Shown piece by piece: positions 18,608 to 28,295 of a DNA stretch of 64,000 bases; position 1 is the first letter of the stretch, and each line of letters opens with the position of its first letter. The notes below the pieces were generated by a model. That model made no database searches. It was not told the DNA's origin and saw only the letters and a list, made by a program, of their open reading frames with translations. The DNA is from JBGPTK01 sp963797765 (lineage in GTDB: Bacteria > Acidobacteriota > Terriglobia > Acidiferrales > UBA7541): NCBI GenBank assembly GCA_963797765.1, contig CAWCQU010000003.1:1550001-1614000 (forward strand). The letters run 5' to 3'. The position numbers and the translations under genes were made by a program.

Positions 18608-18719
18608 AATTTTCGCTGAACAAACGTAAGCAAAAGCAAATCAAATGCTCGGCGTTCTGCTATTCTAGCCGGGCACAATATTTGCAAATCAATATCCCGC
18701 CGCCTTGCGGCCTCAAGCG

Positions 18720-19343
18720 ATGAAAAAAACCACTCGCATCCCGATCTTCCCATTGGACGTAGTCCTCTTTCCGGGAATGTCGCTGCCCCTGCACATTTTC
18801 GAGCCGCGCTACAAGCTCATGATCCAGCGCTGTATCCAGGAAAAGGTGGAATTCGGCGTGATCCTGGCCCTTGCCGAGGGCCTGGCGAAGGCCGGCACTA
18901 CCGCAGCCATCGTCTCCGTGGTGAAAACCTATCCCGATGGGCAGATGGACATCCTCACCGAGGGCCGCTCGCGCTTCGAGCCGCTCCGCGTGTTCGAAGA
19001 ACAGCCCTACCTCGAAGCCAGCGTCAATTATTTGGAAGACCAGCAATTCGAACAAAATCCAAAAGAGCGCGCTCAGCTGATTGATTTGTATGAGAAATGC
19101 CACCAGTTGATCCATGGCCGCCCGGCTAACGCGATTGATCTCCGCCCAATGGCTACGTTGGCATTCCAAATCGCCGCTGCTCTACCCTTTGAACTCGAAT
19201 ACAGGCAAGCACTTCTCGAACGGCGCGCGGAATGGGAACGCCAGGTAGGTCTATTGGATCGATTGAGCGAATGGCTGCCGCAGCTTCAAAAAATGCACAA
19301 TGCACGGCGCATAGGCGCTGGCAATGGGCATGGCCGGTCATGA
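18720..19343 (+). CDS. LON N-terminal (substrate-binding) domain protein
   Basis: A 207-residue stand-alone Lon-N/PUA-like protein: TRIPIFPLDVVLFPGMSLPLHIFEPRYKLMI is the classic domain start, and GFGVILA/TEGRSRFE segments follow. No ATPase or protease domain is attached, so it is not Lon itself. Its role is probably substrate or ligand recognition but is not known. Start ATG 18720; 117 bases separate it from the AAA+ gene. Confidence 0.88.
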   Translation: MKKTTRIPIFPLDVVLFPGMSLPLHIFEPRYKLMIQRCIQEKVEFGVILALAEGLAKAGTTAAIVSVVKTYPDGQMDILTEGRSRFEPLRVFEEQPYLEASVNYLEDQQFEQNPKERAQLIDLYEKCHQLIHGRPANAIDLRPMATLAFQIAAALPFELEYRQALLERRAEWERQVGLLDRLSEWLPQLQKMHNARRIGAGNGHGRS

Positions 19344-19460
19344 AGAATTTTCCACTCGCACCATCCAGAATCCCGCGCTCCGCTTGTGCCATCATCTATA
19401 ATGCAGTTGGATGGACGACACGCCGCGATCCTCGTGCATCCAACTGATTTTGGGGGCCTC

Positions 19461-20942
19461 ATGAAAACGCAACCCGCAACGCTCGGCCAGCTTCGCCAAA
19501 GCGAATGGTCCGAGGAACGGCTGGCGAATCACTCAGTCAAACAGGAGTTGCGCGAAAATTTGTTGTGCAAGCTGGAACGGGGCGAAACCCTGTTTGCTGG
19601 AATTCACGGCTACGAAGATACTGTGATCCCGCAAATCGTGAACGCGCTTCTTTCCCAACACCATTTTATTTTGCTCGGCCTGCGCGGCCAGGCGAAAACT
19701 CGCATCTTGCGCGGCCTGGTGGATTTTCTGGACCCCTACATGCCCGCGATCCTGGGTTGCGAGATCAATGACAATCCGTATCGCCCGATCTGTCGCACCT
19801 GCCGCGAGCGCATTGCCGTGGAAGGCGATTCCACTCCCATAGCCTGGATTCCGCGCGATCGCCGCTACGTCGAAAAACTCGCCACTCCGGACGTCACCAT
19901 CGCGGACATGATCGGCGACGTTGATCCCATCAAAGCCGCGCGCACGGGACACGACCTCTCGAATGAACTCACCATTCACTACGGCTTGCTGCCGCGGGCC
20001 AATCGCGGCCTTTTCGCCATCAACGAGCTGCCCGATCTGGCGGGAAAAATTCAGGTGGGCTTGTTCAACATCATGCAGGAAGGCGACATCCAAATAAAGG
20101 GCTACCCGGTCCGCCTTCCGCTCGATGTGCTGCTCGTCTTCACCGCGAATCCCGAGGACTACACCGCTCGCGGAAAAATTATTACCCCTTTAAAAGACCG
20201 CATCGGCTCGGAAATTCGCACTCACTATCCCGCCACGGTCGCGGAAGGGATGAACATCACCTCGCAGGAATCGTGGACCGAGCGTGAGGGCAGCCGCCGC
20301 CTCGAAGCCCCCGAATACCTCCGCCAGGTGGTTGAGGAAATCGCATTTCACGCTCGCGATGATAAGCGCATCGATCGCCGCTCGGGCGTCAGCCAGCGCC
20401 TGCCGATCAGCGGACTTGAAAACGTCCTGAGCAGCGCCGAACAACGCGCCGTCCGCAACCGCGAGCATCTCGCCGTCGCGAAGATTTCCGACGTCTACTC
20501 GGCAATCCCGGCGATGACCGGCAAATTTGAATTGGAATATGAAGGCGAATTGCGCGGCGCGGAAAATATCGCGCGAGACCTGATCCGCTCCGCCGTGGGA
20601 AAAGTATTCACCAAGCTTTTCCACGACGCGAATGTTCAGCCCGTAGTGCAATGGTTCGAAATGGGCGGCGAATTGAAAGTCCCGGCCAATGCCACCTCGG
20701 CGGAAACTCTCGCCCAGCTGCGCAAGATTCAGGGCCTGCTCAACTTGGTCGACCGCCTCGGCATTAAGCAGAAAGACGAAGCGCCCACGGTCTGCGCCGC
20801 AGCCGAATTTATTCTCGAGGGCCTTTACGCCCATAAACGAATCAGCCGCAGCGAGGAGCGCGGCTTTTACGCAGAAGCAAGAAAAACGCCCGAGCCGCGC
20901 GAGCCCAATCCCAACCGGATGCCGCGCCGCCAGTTCAACTAG
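19461..20942 (+). CDS. AAA+ ATPase, magnesium-chelatase/MoxR-like
   Basis: A 493-residue AAA+ protein. GLRGQAKTRILRGLVDF is the Walker A (GxxGxAKT type), LFAINELPDLAGKIQ the Walker B, and DVLLVFTANPEDYTARGKIITPLKDRIGS contains sensor 1 and the arginine-finger region. A Cys-rich insert (CRTCRERI) follows Walker A. MoxR/ChlI-like ATPases act with VWA-domain partners, and a VWA protein is encoded 102 bases downstream. Chelatase activity is not implied: no BchH-like protein is nearby. Start ATG 19461 (MKTQPATLG). Confidence 0.88.
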   Translation: MKTQPATLGQLRQSEWSEERLANHSVKQELRENLLCKLERGETLFAGIHGYEDTVIPQIVNALLSQHHFILLGLRGQAKTRILRGLVDFLDPYMPAILGCEINDNPYRPICRTCRERIAVEGDSTPIAWIPRDRRYVEKLATPDVTIADMIGDVDPIKAARTGHDLSNELTIHYGLLPRANRGLFAINELPDLAGKIQVGLFNIMQEGDIQIKGYPVRLPLDVLLVFTANPEDYTARGKIITPLKDRIGSEIRTHYPATVAEGMNITSQESWTEREGSRRLEAPEYLRQVVEEIAFHARDDKRIDRRSGVSQRLPISGLENVLSSAEQRAVRNREHLAVAKISDVYSAIPAMTGKFELEYEGELRGAENIARDLIRSAVGKVFTKLFHDANVQPVVQWFEMGGELKVPANATSAETLAQLRKIQGLLNLVDRLGIKQKDEAPTVCAAAEFILEGLYAHKRISRSEERGFYAEARKTPEPREPNPNRMPRRQFN

Positions 20943-20944
20943 TA

Positions 20945-21016
20945 GGGACGGCCTTCAGGCTGTCCCGCTTTTGCAGTTGTCTTATGTAGGGGCCGGCTTC
21001 AGCCGCGCCCGGCTTT
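20945..21016. repeat. Two GC-rich TTCA-loop hairpins after the AAA+ gene
   Basis: First hairpin 20945-20966: a 9-bp stem (GGGACGGCC/GGCTGTCCC, one G-T pair) with a TTCA loop, followed by CTTTT. Second, imperfect hairpin 20989-21010 with the same TTCA centre and a following T-run. They look like members of a dispersed palindrome family that also act as weak terminators. Confidence 0.55.
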
Positions 21017-21044
21017 TTCGCGCAGTTGGGTACACGTCACCAAA

Positions 21045-22322
21045 ATGAAATACATCAAATACACGAAATACACCGGCGACCCAGCAGACGATGTCGACTT
21101 GCAAGAACTCATGAGCAAGCTTTCCGATTTCCTGCTCCAAAGCGGCTACGAATCCCAAGGCTACGGAATCTACGAAATGGATCCGCAGGATTCCCCCGAA
21201 CGCATGATGGAGCAGCTCCGCGAAGCGATCCTGCGAGCCCTTCAGGAAGGCGATCTTCTCCCTCCCGAAGTCACCGAAGAAATGCTGCAAAATCCCGACC
21301 TCGCGCAAAACGAACAACTCCGCGATTTGGTCGATCAACTCATCCAGCGCCTCACCGAGGAAGGCTACATTTCCCCGCAGCAACAGCCGCCGCAGATCAC
21401 GCCTCCACCCTCGCAGACTCCCGGCGGCCAGATCGGCAAAGACCAACCCCAGCAGCAAGCGCGTTTCGAAATCACCGACAAAGCCATCGATTTTCTCGGC
21501 TTCAAAACGCTAAAGGACCTGCTGGCTTCCCTAGGCAAGAGCAGCTTTGGCCGCCACGATACGCGCGACCTTGCCACCGGAGTGGAGTCCGGCGGCGCCT
21601 CCAAAAAATATGAATTCGGCGACACCTTGAATCTCGACATCGGCGAAACGTTGTTCAACGCCGTACGCCGCAATGGCACGAAAGTTCCCATCGAGCTCGA
21701 TTATCCCGACTTGATGGTCCATCAGTGCGAATACCAGAGCAGTTGCGCCACAGTCCTGATGCTCGATTGCAGCCACAGCATGATTCTCTACGGTGAGGAT
21801 CGCTTCACTCCTGCCAAGCGCGTGGCCCTCGCTCTTTCGCATCTGATTCGCACGCAATATCCCGGCGATTCGCTGCACTGCGTCTTGTTTCACGATAGCG
21901 CCGAGGAAATTCCCATCGGTCAGCTTGCCCGCGTACAAGTAGGACCCTATTACACCAATACTCGCGAGGGTTTGCGCATGGCGCAGCGCATCCTTTCGCG
22001 CCAGAAAAAAGACATGCGCCAGATCATCATGATCACCGACGGAAAACCCTCCGCGCTCACACTCGAAGACGGCCGCATTTACAAAAATGCCTTCGGCCTC
22101 GATCCGCTGGTCGTCACGCAAACTCTGGAAGAAGTGGCCAAATGCAAGCGCGCCGGAATCCTGATCAACACGTTCATGCTCGCCAGCGATTACAGCCTGG
22201 TCCACTTCGTCCAAAAAGTAACCGAACTCTGCCGCGGCAAAGCCTACTTCACCACGCCCTACACACTAGGCCAGTATCTCCTGATGGATTACGTCCAAAA
22301 GAAAACCCGCAACATCCACTAG
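21045..22322 (+). CDS. VWA-domain protein, partner of the AAA+ ATPase
   Basis: A 425-residue cytoplasmic protein. The C-terminal half is a von Willebrand A domain with MIDAS sequence LMLDCSHSMIL (DxSxS) and IIMITDGKPSAL. The N-terminal half is acidic and glutamine/proline-rich (QQQPPQITPPPSQ), probably a flexible linker. AAA+/VWA pairs work as metal-insertion or remodelling complexes; the target here is unknown. Start ATG 21045, followed by a terminator-like hairpin. Confidence 0.88.
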   Translation: MKYIKYTKYTGDPADDVDLQELMSKLSDFLLQSGYESQGYGIYEMDPQDSPERMMEQLREAILRALQEGDLLPPEVTEEMLQNPDLAQNEQLRDLVDQLIQRLTEEGYISPQQQPPQITPPPSQTPGGQIGKDQPQQQARFEITDKAIDFLGFKTLKDLLASLGKSSFGRHDTRDLATGVESGGASKKYEFGDTLNLDIGETLFNAVRRNGTKVPIELDYPDLMVHQCEYQSSCATVLMLDCSHSMILYGEDRFTPAKRVALALSHLIRTQYPGDSLHCVLFHDSAEEIPIGQLARVQVGPYYTNTREGLRMAQRILSRQKKDMRQIIMITDGKPSALTLEDGRIYKNAFGLDPLVVTQTLEEVAKCKRAGILINTFMLASDYSLVHFVQKVTELCRGKAYFTTPYTLGQYLLMDYVQKKTRNIH

Positions 22323-22353
22323 ATAGGCTCTGGGTGTGGTTGGTCTGATGTAG

Positions 22354-22383
22354 GGTCGGGCTTCAGCCCCGACCTCTTTTTTT
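22354..22383 (+). terminator. Intrinsic terminator-like hairpin after the VWA gene
   Basis: GGTCGGG and CCCGACC pair around a CTTCAGC centre and are followed by a run of T (22376-22383). It belongs to the same TTCA hairpin family seen at 20945 and 34335. Confidence 0.6.
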
Positions 22384-22507
22384 CGCAATTGCCGCCCGGC
22401 GCGCCAGAACGCAACCGAATCGCGGTAAGATGTCGGTTCGTTGGAGGCAGGGCACGGCCCTTCGAAGCTCAGGGTAAACTCGAAGCCGGCCCCCACATCT
22501 CTAGCAA

Positions 22508-23875
22508 ATGGCTCCCGAGCGTCTCCTTATCATCGGCGGAGTAGCGGCAGGTATGAGCGCGGCAAGCCGTGCCCGCCGCCAGAATCCGCAACTCGAAATC
22601 ATCGTCCTCGAAAAGGGCGATTACGTTTCCTACGGCACCTGCGGTCTGCCCTACTATCTTTCCGGCCAGGTAAAAGAATGGAAAGAACTGCTCATCTACT
22701 CGCCGGAATTCTTTCGTGACAAACGCGGCATCGATATTCGCTTCCGCCATGAGGCTGTCGAAATCGAGCCGGGACGAAAGACGGTTCACGCGCTTCGCTC
22801 CGGCGCCGAGCCTATCGCATTTTCCTACGACAAATTGGTGATCACCACAGGCGGTGCTCCCGCTCTTTCGATTCCCGGCTCCGATCTCTCCGGAGTGTTC
22901 ACCTGTAACGACCTTGCTGGCACCATTCGCCTGCGCGAGTTCCTCGGAACTCAGCGCCCAAAAAGCGCCGCCATCGTAGGCTCCGGATATATCGGCCTTG
23001 AGGTGGCCGATGCGTTCGTATCGCGCGGCATGCGCGTCGTGATTTTCGAGCGCTCCGAAGAAGTGCTCGATGGAATTGGATGGGATACCGGAAAACTCAT
23101 CGAAGAAACGCTAGCCAGGCACGGAGTCGAGCTGCGCAAAATGTCCGCGGTCACTTCCATTTCCGGCGGCTCGGGCTCCGGCGGCAGCGCCGGGCCGCTC
23201 CACGTGCATTCGAAGACGGGCAGCGCGCCGGCCGATCTCGTCCTGCTATCCACTGGAATTGTCCCGCGCAGCAAGCTCGCTGAAGCCGCGGGAATTGCGC
23301 TCGGGCCAACCGGCGCCATCGCCGTTGACGAGCGCATGCAGACCGCCGCTAATAGCATCTACGCCGCGGGCGATTGCGCCGAGACGCGCCACTTGGTCAC
23401 AGGAAAGCCCGTTTATTTCCCTCTCGGCACCACTGCAAATAAGCAAGGCCGCGTCGCCGGAGAAAATGCCGGCGGCGGCAACGCTCGATTCGAAGGAATC
23501 GTCGGCACCATGGCCACGAAGGTTTTCGAACTCGAAGTGGCTAAGACCGGCCTCAGCCTCGCCGCCGCCCGCGCCAGCGGATTCGACGCCGATTCGGTGA
23601 CCATCACTTCCTTTTCCCGCGCAAAATATTTCCACGGCAAGCCGCTTACGATCACGCTCATATGGGACCGCTCCGATGGCCGCCTCCTCGGCTGCCAAAT
23701 GGCCGGCGAGGAAGGCGTGGCGAAACGAATCGATGTTGCCGCCATGGCCCTCCATGCCCGCATGCGCATCCAGAACATGCTGCATCTCGATTTAAGCTAC
23801 GCCCCTCCCTTTGCCACCGTCTGGGAAGCAATCCTGATCGCGGCAAATGAAGCCATAAAAAAACTACGCCGCTGA
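22508..23875 (+). CDS. FAD-dependent pyridine nucleotide-disulfide oxidoreductase (CoA-disulfide reductase/NADH oxidase-like)
   Basis: A 455-residue flavoprotein with an N-terminal FAD motif (IIGGVAAGMSAASRARR), the single redox cysteine of the CoADR/Nox family in YGTCGLPYYLSG, a central NAD motif (IVGSGYIGLEVADAFV), the second FAD motif (IYAAGDCAE) and a C-terminal dimerisation domain. The single-cysteine arrangement points to CoA-disulfide or water-forming NADH oxidase chemistry, not classic glutathione reductase. Which substrate it uses cannot be decided. Confidence 0.88.
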   Translation: MAPERLLIIGGVAAGMSAASRARRQNPQLEIIVLEKGDYVSYGTCGLPYYLSGQVKEWKELLIYSPEFFRDKRGIDIRFRHEAVEIEPGRKTVHALRSGAEPIAFSYDKLVITTGGAPALSIPGSDLSGVFTCNDLAGTIRLREFLGTQRPKSAAIVGSGYIGLEVADAFVSRGMRVVIFERSEEVLDGIGWDTGKLIEETLARHGVELRKMSAVTSISGGSGSGGSAGPLHVHSKTGSAPADLVLLSTGIVPRSKLAEAAGIALGPTGAIAVDERMQTAANSIYAAGDCAETRHLVTGKPVYFPLGTTANKQGRVAGENAGGGNARFEGIVGTMATKVFELEVAKTGLSLAAARASGFDADSVTITSFSRAKYFHGKPLTITLIWDRSDGRLLGCQMAGEEGVAKRIDVAAMALHARMRIQNMLHLDLSYAPPFATVWEAILIAANEAIKKLRR

Positions 23876-23919
23876 TGCCTTGTTCCGAATTCGGTTGAGA
23901 GCCCACAGGAGAGATTCAC

Positions 23920-24252
23920 TTGGAAAATACGGATGACAACAGAGATTGGTATTTGAGTCTACCAATCGCGCGAAAACAGATCTTCCTTGCGATTGTTTCG
24001 TACGATCTCACAATACATGGCCGCCTTGTTGGTATTGATCTGGCGGGGGAACGGCAAGTTGAAGCATTCAAAGGGCTCAATGAACTTCAGCACCAGATTA
24101 GCCAGCATATCGCTGGAATTGGACTCGCAAAAGATCGGTATCCAGATGACGTTTTATGGCAAATACTCCGCGAAACAGCGGCTAATTATGGCCTTTCGCA
24201 TTATTTGGCACGATCGATCGAGTTCGCCCGTTCACGAGATTGCCTAAAGTAG
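23920..24252 (+). CDS. Hypothetical protein
   Basis: A 110-residue soluble protein without a recognised domain. Start is TTG at 23920, supported by AGGAGAG 6 bases upstream. It has helical, moderately acidic composition (RKQIFLAIVSYDLTIHGR, ELQHQISQHIAGIG), suggesting a small all-alpha fold. Located between the flavoprotein and redoxin genes on the same strand. Confidence 0.6.
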   Translation: MENTDDNRDWYLSLPIARKQIFLAIVSYDLTIHGRLVGIDLAGERQVEAFKGLNELQHQISQHIAGIGLAKDRYPDDVLWQILRETAANYGLSHYLARSIEFARSRDCLK

Positions 24253-24340
24253 TGAACCGCGTGCAGGCAGTACCAAGTCGTCCGCTGAAGCCTTTCGCAC
24301 GCTGTTGCATCCAATTCAACTGGGATAGAATGCCGCAGAG

Positions 24341-24877
24341 ATGGTCTTTCGCTATATCCGCCAGTTCTTTGGAGCCAAACCGATGAGTTGTGTGGGCCAC
24401 GGGAAGCCCGCCCCGATTTTCACTCTTCCAGGCATGAACGGCGACTCTTTTTCCCTGGCCACGGCCCTTAAAAAGGGCCCTGTTTTCTTCGCATTTTTCA
24501 AAATCAGTTGCCCGGTGTGCCAGTTCACCTTCCCGTTTCTTCAGCGGTTGTTTGAAATGTATGGCGGCGAAAAGGTGACCATCTGGGCCATTTCACAGGA
24601 CGATTCCGAGGATACCGGGGACTTCTGCAAGGAATACGGCGTCAAGTTTCCCGCCTTGATCGACGCTGACAATTACCGCGTCTCCAATCAGTACGGCATC
24701 ACGAATGTTCCCAGCATGTTCCTGGTTGCTCCCGACGGAAAATTGACCGCCAGCAGCCTGGGATTCGACAAGAAGATCCTGGAAAAAGTTTCGAAAGACT
24801 TGGCGCGCGGCGCGGGAAAGCCGGAGCAAACTCTCTTCCGGCCCGGCGAGATCATCCCCGATTACAAGCCCGGTTGA
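24341..24877 (+). CDS. Redoxin-family peroxiredoxin/thiol-disulfide protein
   Basis: A 178-residue thioredoxin-fold protein of the AhpC-TSA/redoxin group. GHGKPAPIFTLPGMNGD opens the fold, FFKISCPVCQFTFPFLQ holds a CxxC active site, and ITNVPSMFLV gives the cis-proline loop. There is no clear signal peptide, so a cytoplasmic role in peroxide or disulfide reduction is likely. Start ATG 24341; an in-frame ATG at 24383 (MSCVGHGKPAP) is an alternative. Confidence 0.85.
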   Translation: MVFRYIRQFFGAKPMSCVGHGKPAPIFTLPGMNGDSFSLATALKKGPVFFAFFKISCPVCQFTFPFLQRLFEMYGGEKVTIWAISQDDSEDTGDFCKEYGVKFPALIDADNYRVSNQYGITNVPSMFLVAPDGKLTASSLGFDKKILEKVSKDLARGAGKPEQTLFRPGEIIPDYKPG

Positions 24878-25049
24878 AGCTCCAAAAATTAGGTTCCGTC
24901 GGAACCTACCTGCTTCGCAAAGTTGCCGTTCCGAACGCAATGCGTCTGCCTCCGTCATTCCGAACGAAGTGAGGAATCCGGAGTCAAATTAATATTTACC
25001 TATCAAGCGAATTTCTCACTGAGTCCCTGTAAACGCAACGCCAGTCCCT

Positions 25050-25214
25050 TCATACCAATTCCTCTTCGATAATCTTCTTCTTATGTTTGGGAGGCTTAAA
25101 CCGCCTCTCGATGATCACTTTCTCAGGCGGCGGCAATCCCACCACGTCCCGCGCGCGCCGCTTCGCTTCCTTGCTCAATCCCAGCTTCCGTTTTTTCTTC
25201 TTAAATGGCGACAT
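25050..25214 (-). CDS. Small highly basic hypothetical protein
   Basis: A 54-residue protein dominated by Lys/Arg (PFKKKKRKLGLSKEAKRRA), ending IIEEELV. Start ATG 25214 is set by GGAGAAG 5-6 bases upstream; an upstream GTG/ATG extension lacks support. Basic composition suggests nucleic-acid or ribosome association, but no family is recognised. Confidence 0.6.
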   Translation of the reverse strand: MSPFKKKKRKLGLSKEAKRRARDVVGLPPPEKVIIERRFKPPKHKKKIIEEELV

Positions 25215-25386
25215 GAAATCTTCTCCGTCCTGTCCAGTGCGAGTCATTTTACCCGCAATTAGCGCCAATTGAATGCCCCACTACCACGGTCCGCTTAAGC
25301 GATCGGATTCCGTCCCATCAGCCCCGCGTTGACTTGACCAATCGCTTCCGCTAACATTCGCAAGTCGTGACTAGGCCCGCCCTCAC

Positions 25387-27573
25387 ATGATCGGCAAGAC
25401 CGTCTCACATTATCGCGTGCTCGAAAAACTCGGCGGCGGCGGAATGGGCGTCGTCTACAAGGCCCAGGATACCCGCCTCGAACGCAACGTCGCGCTGAAA
25501 TTCCTTCCCGAAGACATGACCAAGGATTCCCAGGCCCTCGAACGTTTCCAGCGCGAAGCGCGCTCCGCGTCCGCCTTGAATCATCCGAATATTTGCACCA
25601 TCTACGACGTGGACGAACACGCCGGCCAGCCCTTCATTGCCATGGAATTGCTCGAGGGCCACACGCTGAAGCATTTGATTGAAGCCCAATCCATGGAAAA
25701 GGACGAGATTCTGAATTTGGCGGCGCAAATCGCCGATGGGCTCGAAGCCGCGCACTCCAAGCGCATCGTTCATCGCGACATCAAGCCCGCCAATATTTTT
25801 GTCACCCACAGCGGCCGCGCCAAGATTCTGGATTTCGGATTGGCGAAACTCACCAGCGCGCGCCAGCGAGTGGGTGAAGCATTGGGAGCATCCGCGATGG
25901 CCACCGCTGCCAGCCCCGATCCACTCACCAGTCCCGGCAGCGCGATCGGAACTGTCGCCTATATGTCGCCCGAGCAGGCTCGCGGCGAAGAACTCGATCA
26001 TCGCACCGATATTTTTTCGTTCGGCGCCGTCCTCTATGAGATGGCCACGGGACGCCACGCTTTTTCCGGAACCACTTCCGCCGTAATTTTTGAAGCGATC
26101 CTGAACCGCGCGCCGCTGTCGCCGAGCCGCATCAATTCACGTTTGCCAGCGGAGCTTTCCACCATCATCAACAAAGCTCTCGAAAAAAATCCGGCCGCGC
26201 GATACCAGAGCGCTTCTTCCATGAGCGCGGACCTGAAACGGCTGCGGCACAATTCCGATTCTTCCCGCGCCATGTCCGCCACGCGCGCGGTAAAATCGCT
26301 GGCCGTCCTTTATTTCGAGAATCTGAGCGGCGCGAAAGAGGACGAATATTTTCGCGACGGCATGACCGAAGACATTGTTACCGAATTGCTGAAAATCAAA
26401 GGCCTGCAGGTGTTTCCGCGCGCCACTGTGCTTCCCTATCGCGATAAGCCCGTTACGGCCAAGCAAATCGGCCAGGAACTCAACGCTGGTTATGCGCTCA
26501 CCGGCAGCTTGCGCCGCGCCGGAAACCGCCTGCGCATCACCGCGCAGCTCGTCGACACCGAAACCGATCTCACGCTGTGGGCCGAGCGCCTCGATCGCGA
26601 ATTGAAAGACATTTTCGAAGTGCAGGAAGAAATCGCTCGCAGCATCGCCCAGGCTCTTCGCATCACTCTTTCCCCGCAGGAAGAAAAAGTGATGGCGATC
26701 AAGCCTACCGAAAATCTGCAGGCTTACGACTATTTCCTGCGCGGAAGGAATTACGCTCGCCGCGAAAATCTCGAGTTCGCCATGCAGATGTTCGAGCAAG
26801 CCATCAAACTCGATCCCGATTTCGCGCTGGCGCATGCAGGCATCACCCAGGTTTGCGGCATGCGATTCGAACTGCACGGTAAGGATCCGCGCTGGATCGA
26901 AAAAGGCCTGCAGGCCGCCGACCGCGCGATCGCCATTGACCCCCAGCTTCCCGAGGCACATTCCGCCCGTGGCCGCATCTTCTATGCTCAACGCAAATAT
27001 GACGAAGCGATCGCGCTGGCCCAGCGCGCTATTGAAGCCAAGCCGGATTGCGAAGGCGCGTATAACGTTTTGATGCGCGCTCTATTCGCTTCTTCACGCC
27101 ACAAGGAAGCGGCTGCCTTTGCCGATCGCGCGATTGAAGCTGCCGCCGACGATTACAACGTTTACATTCCGATTGTGAATTCCTTTATGGCTCTGGGCGA
27201 CACCGCGATGGCGAATAAATTCCGCGAGAAAGAAATGGTCGTGATCCAGCAGCAGCTCGAGATGGTGCCGGAAGATGTGCGCGCGCGGATTCTGCTGGCC
27301 GCCGATTACGCCTCGCTGGGCAGATCCCGCGAAGCGGTCGCCGAACTCGAAAAAGCCGTTTCCATGCGCCCCGGCGACCCGGATACACTCTACAACGCCG
27401 CGTGCACCTACGGCTGCCTCGACATGAAAGCGGAAGCCTTAACGATGTTCAGCCGCTCCGTCGATTGTGGCTACAGCAATCCCGACTGGGCCTCTCAAGA
27501 TAGCGACCTGGCCTGCATCCACGACGATCCTGAATTCAAGCGCATCCTCACCGAAGTGCTCCGCCGCGGTTAA
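25387..27573 (+). CDS. Ser/Thr protein kinase with TolB/FlgO-like and TPR domains
   Basis: A 728-residue protein. Residues 1-280 form a Hanks-type kinase: glycine loop KLGGGGMGVV, Lys38, IVHRDIKPANIF (Asp131, Asn136), DFGLAKL (Asp149) and MSPEQARG. Around 300-430 is a TolB-like domain found in adenylate cyclases and kinases (SLAVLYFENLSG, GYALTGSLRRAGNRLRIT). The remaining residues are TPR repeats (PDFALAHAGITQ, PEAHSARGRIFYAQRKYDEA). No transmembrane helix is evident, so it is probably cytoplasmic. This architecture is frequent in Acidobacteriota; substrates are unknown. Confidence 0.92.
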   Translation: MIGKTVSHYRVLEKLGGGGMGVVYKAQDTRLERNVALKFLPEDMTKDSQALERFQREARSASALNHPNICTIYDVDEHAGQPFIAMELLEGHTLKHLIEAQSMEKDEILNLAAQIADGLEAAHSKRIVHRDIKPANIFVTHSGRAKILDFGLAKLTSARQRVGEALGASAMATAASPDPLTSPGSAIGTVAYMSPEQARGEELDHRTDIFSFGAVLYEMATGRHAFSGTTSAVIFEAILNRAPLSPSRINSRLPAELSTIINKALEKNPAARYQSASSMSADLKRLRHNSDSSRAMSATRAVKSLAVLYFENLSGAKEDEYFRDGMTEDIVTELLKIKGLQVFPRATVLPYRDKPVTAKQIGQELNAGYALTGSLRRAGNRLRITAQLVDTETDLTLWAERLDRELKDIFEVQEEIARSIAQALRITLSPQEEKVMAIKPTENLQAYDYFLRGRNYARRENLEFAMQMFEQAIKLDPDFALAHAGITQVCGMRFELHGKDPRWIEKGLQAADRAIAIDPQLPEAHSARGRIFYAQRKYDEAIALAQRAIEAKPDCEGAYNVLMRALFASSRHKEAAAFADRAIEAAADDYNVYIPIVNSFMALGDTAMANKFREKEMVVIQQQLEMVPEDVRARILLAADYASLGRSREAVAELEKAVSMRPGDPDTLYNAACTYGCLDMKAEALTMFSRSVDCGYSNPDWASQDSDLACIHDDPEFKRILTEVLRRG

Positions 27574-27843
27574 GTGTAGCCTTCCGCAGCCCTCCGCCAC
27601 CCCTTGGCTATTTATTTCAAACGCTCGCCGGATACCTGCAGCAAAAATAACTCCCGGTTGACAGCAAATGGCATCGGTATTAAGGTTGCGCTTATAGAAG
27701 ATAGGTAACTCCCCGGGTATTGAACGCCACTCAAGCAATTTAGGCCCAAGTTCTTTCGTCGAACTTCGGAGTCCCCATGCGAACGCGCTCGTTCACCCCT
27801 AAGTCGAATCAAGCTTTCCTGTCAAATTCCTAAGGAGGACAAC

Positions 27844-28248
27844 ATGACACCGAAGAATTTCTGGCATGGAATTCTGATCGTCGTTCTCTCTCTGGCTATT
27901 GCTTTGCCGGTTCAGGCGCAGTCAGGCCACATTGGCCCCAGTACAGGCACGATCGTGGGCGCAATTGTCGGAGCGGCCGCTGCTTTGGTAGTCGTGACTG
28001 TCGTAGCGATTCACTATTCGTCCAAGAACCGCGCCATTTCGGGTTGCGTCGACTCGACAGAGAACGGGTTGAGTCTGGCCAACGAGAAAGACAAGAGGAT
28101 TTACGGGCTTTCCGGTAACACGGCAGGCATCAAACCTGGCAATCGAGTCAAGCTACGCGGCAAGAGAGTAAAGTCAAATGACGCCAATAAACCTCCCGTT
28201 TGGGAGGTAAGGGACGTAGCCAAAGACTTCGGCGCCTGCCGGCCATAA
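27844..28248 (+). CDS. Exported/membrane hypothetical protein
   Basis: A 134-residue protein with a signal peptide (FWHGILIVVLSLAIALPVQAQS), a second hydrophobic helix rich in Gly/Ala/Val (GAIVGAAAALVVVTVVAIHY) and a small hydrophilic C-terminal domain with two cysteines (SGCVDST and near the end, FGACRP) that could form a disulfide. AAGGAGGACAAC precedes the ATG, a strong ribosome-binding site, so good expression is expected. Function unknown. Confidence 0.7.
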   Translation: MTPKNFWHGILIVVLSLAIALPVQAQSGHIGPSTGTIVGAIVGAAAALVVVTVVAIHYSSKNRAISGCVDSTENGLSLANEKDKRIYGLSGNTAGIKPGNRVKLRGKRVKSNDANKPPVWEVRDVAKDFGACRP

Positions 28249-28295
28249 TCGGAAGATCGATCGGAAGCTCCGCCTTCGCTTCGCTGCGGCCCATA

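Noticed and set aside
26137..26991. 284-codon minus-strand frame
   Set aside because: Antisense to the kinase gene, whose domains are continuous through this interval.
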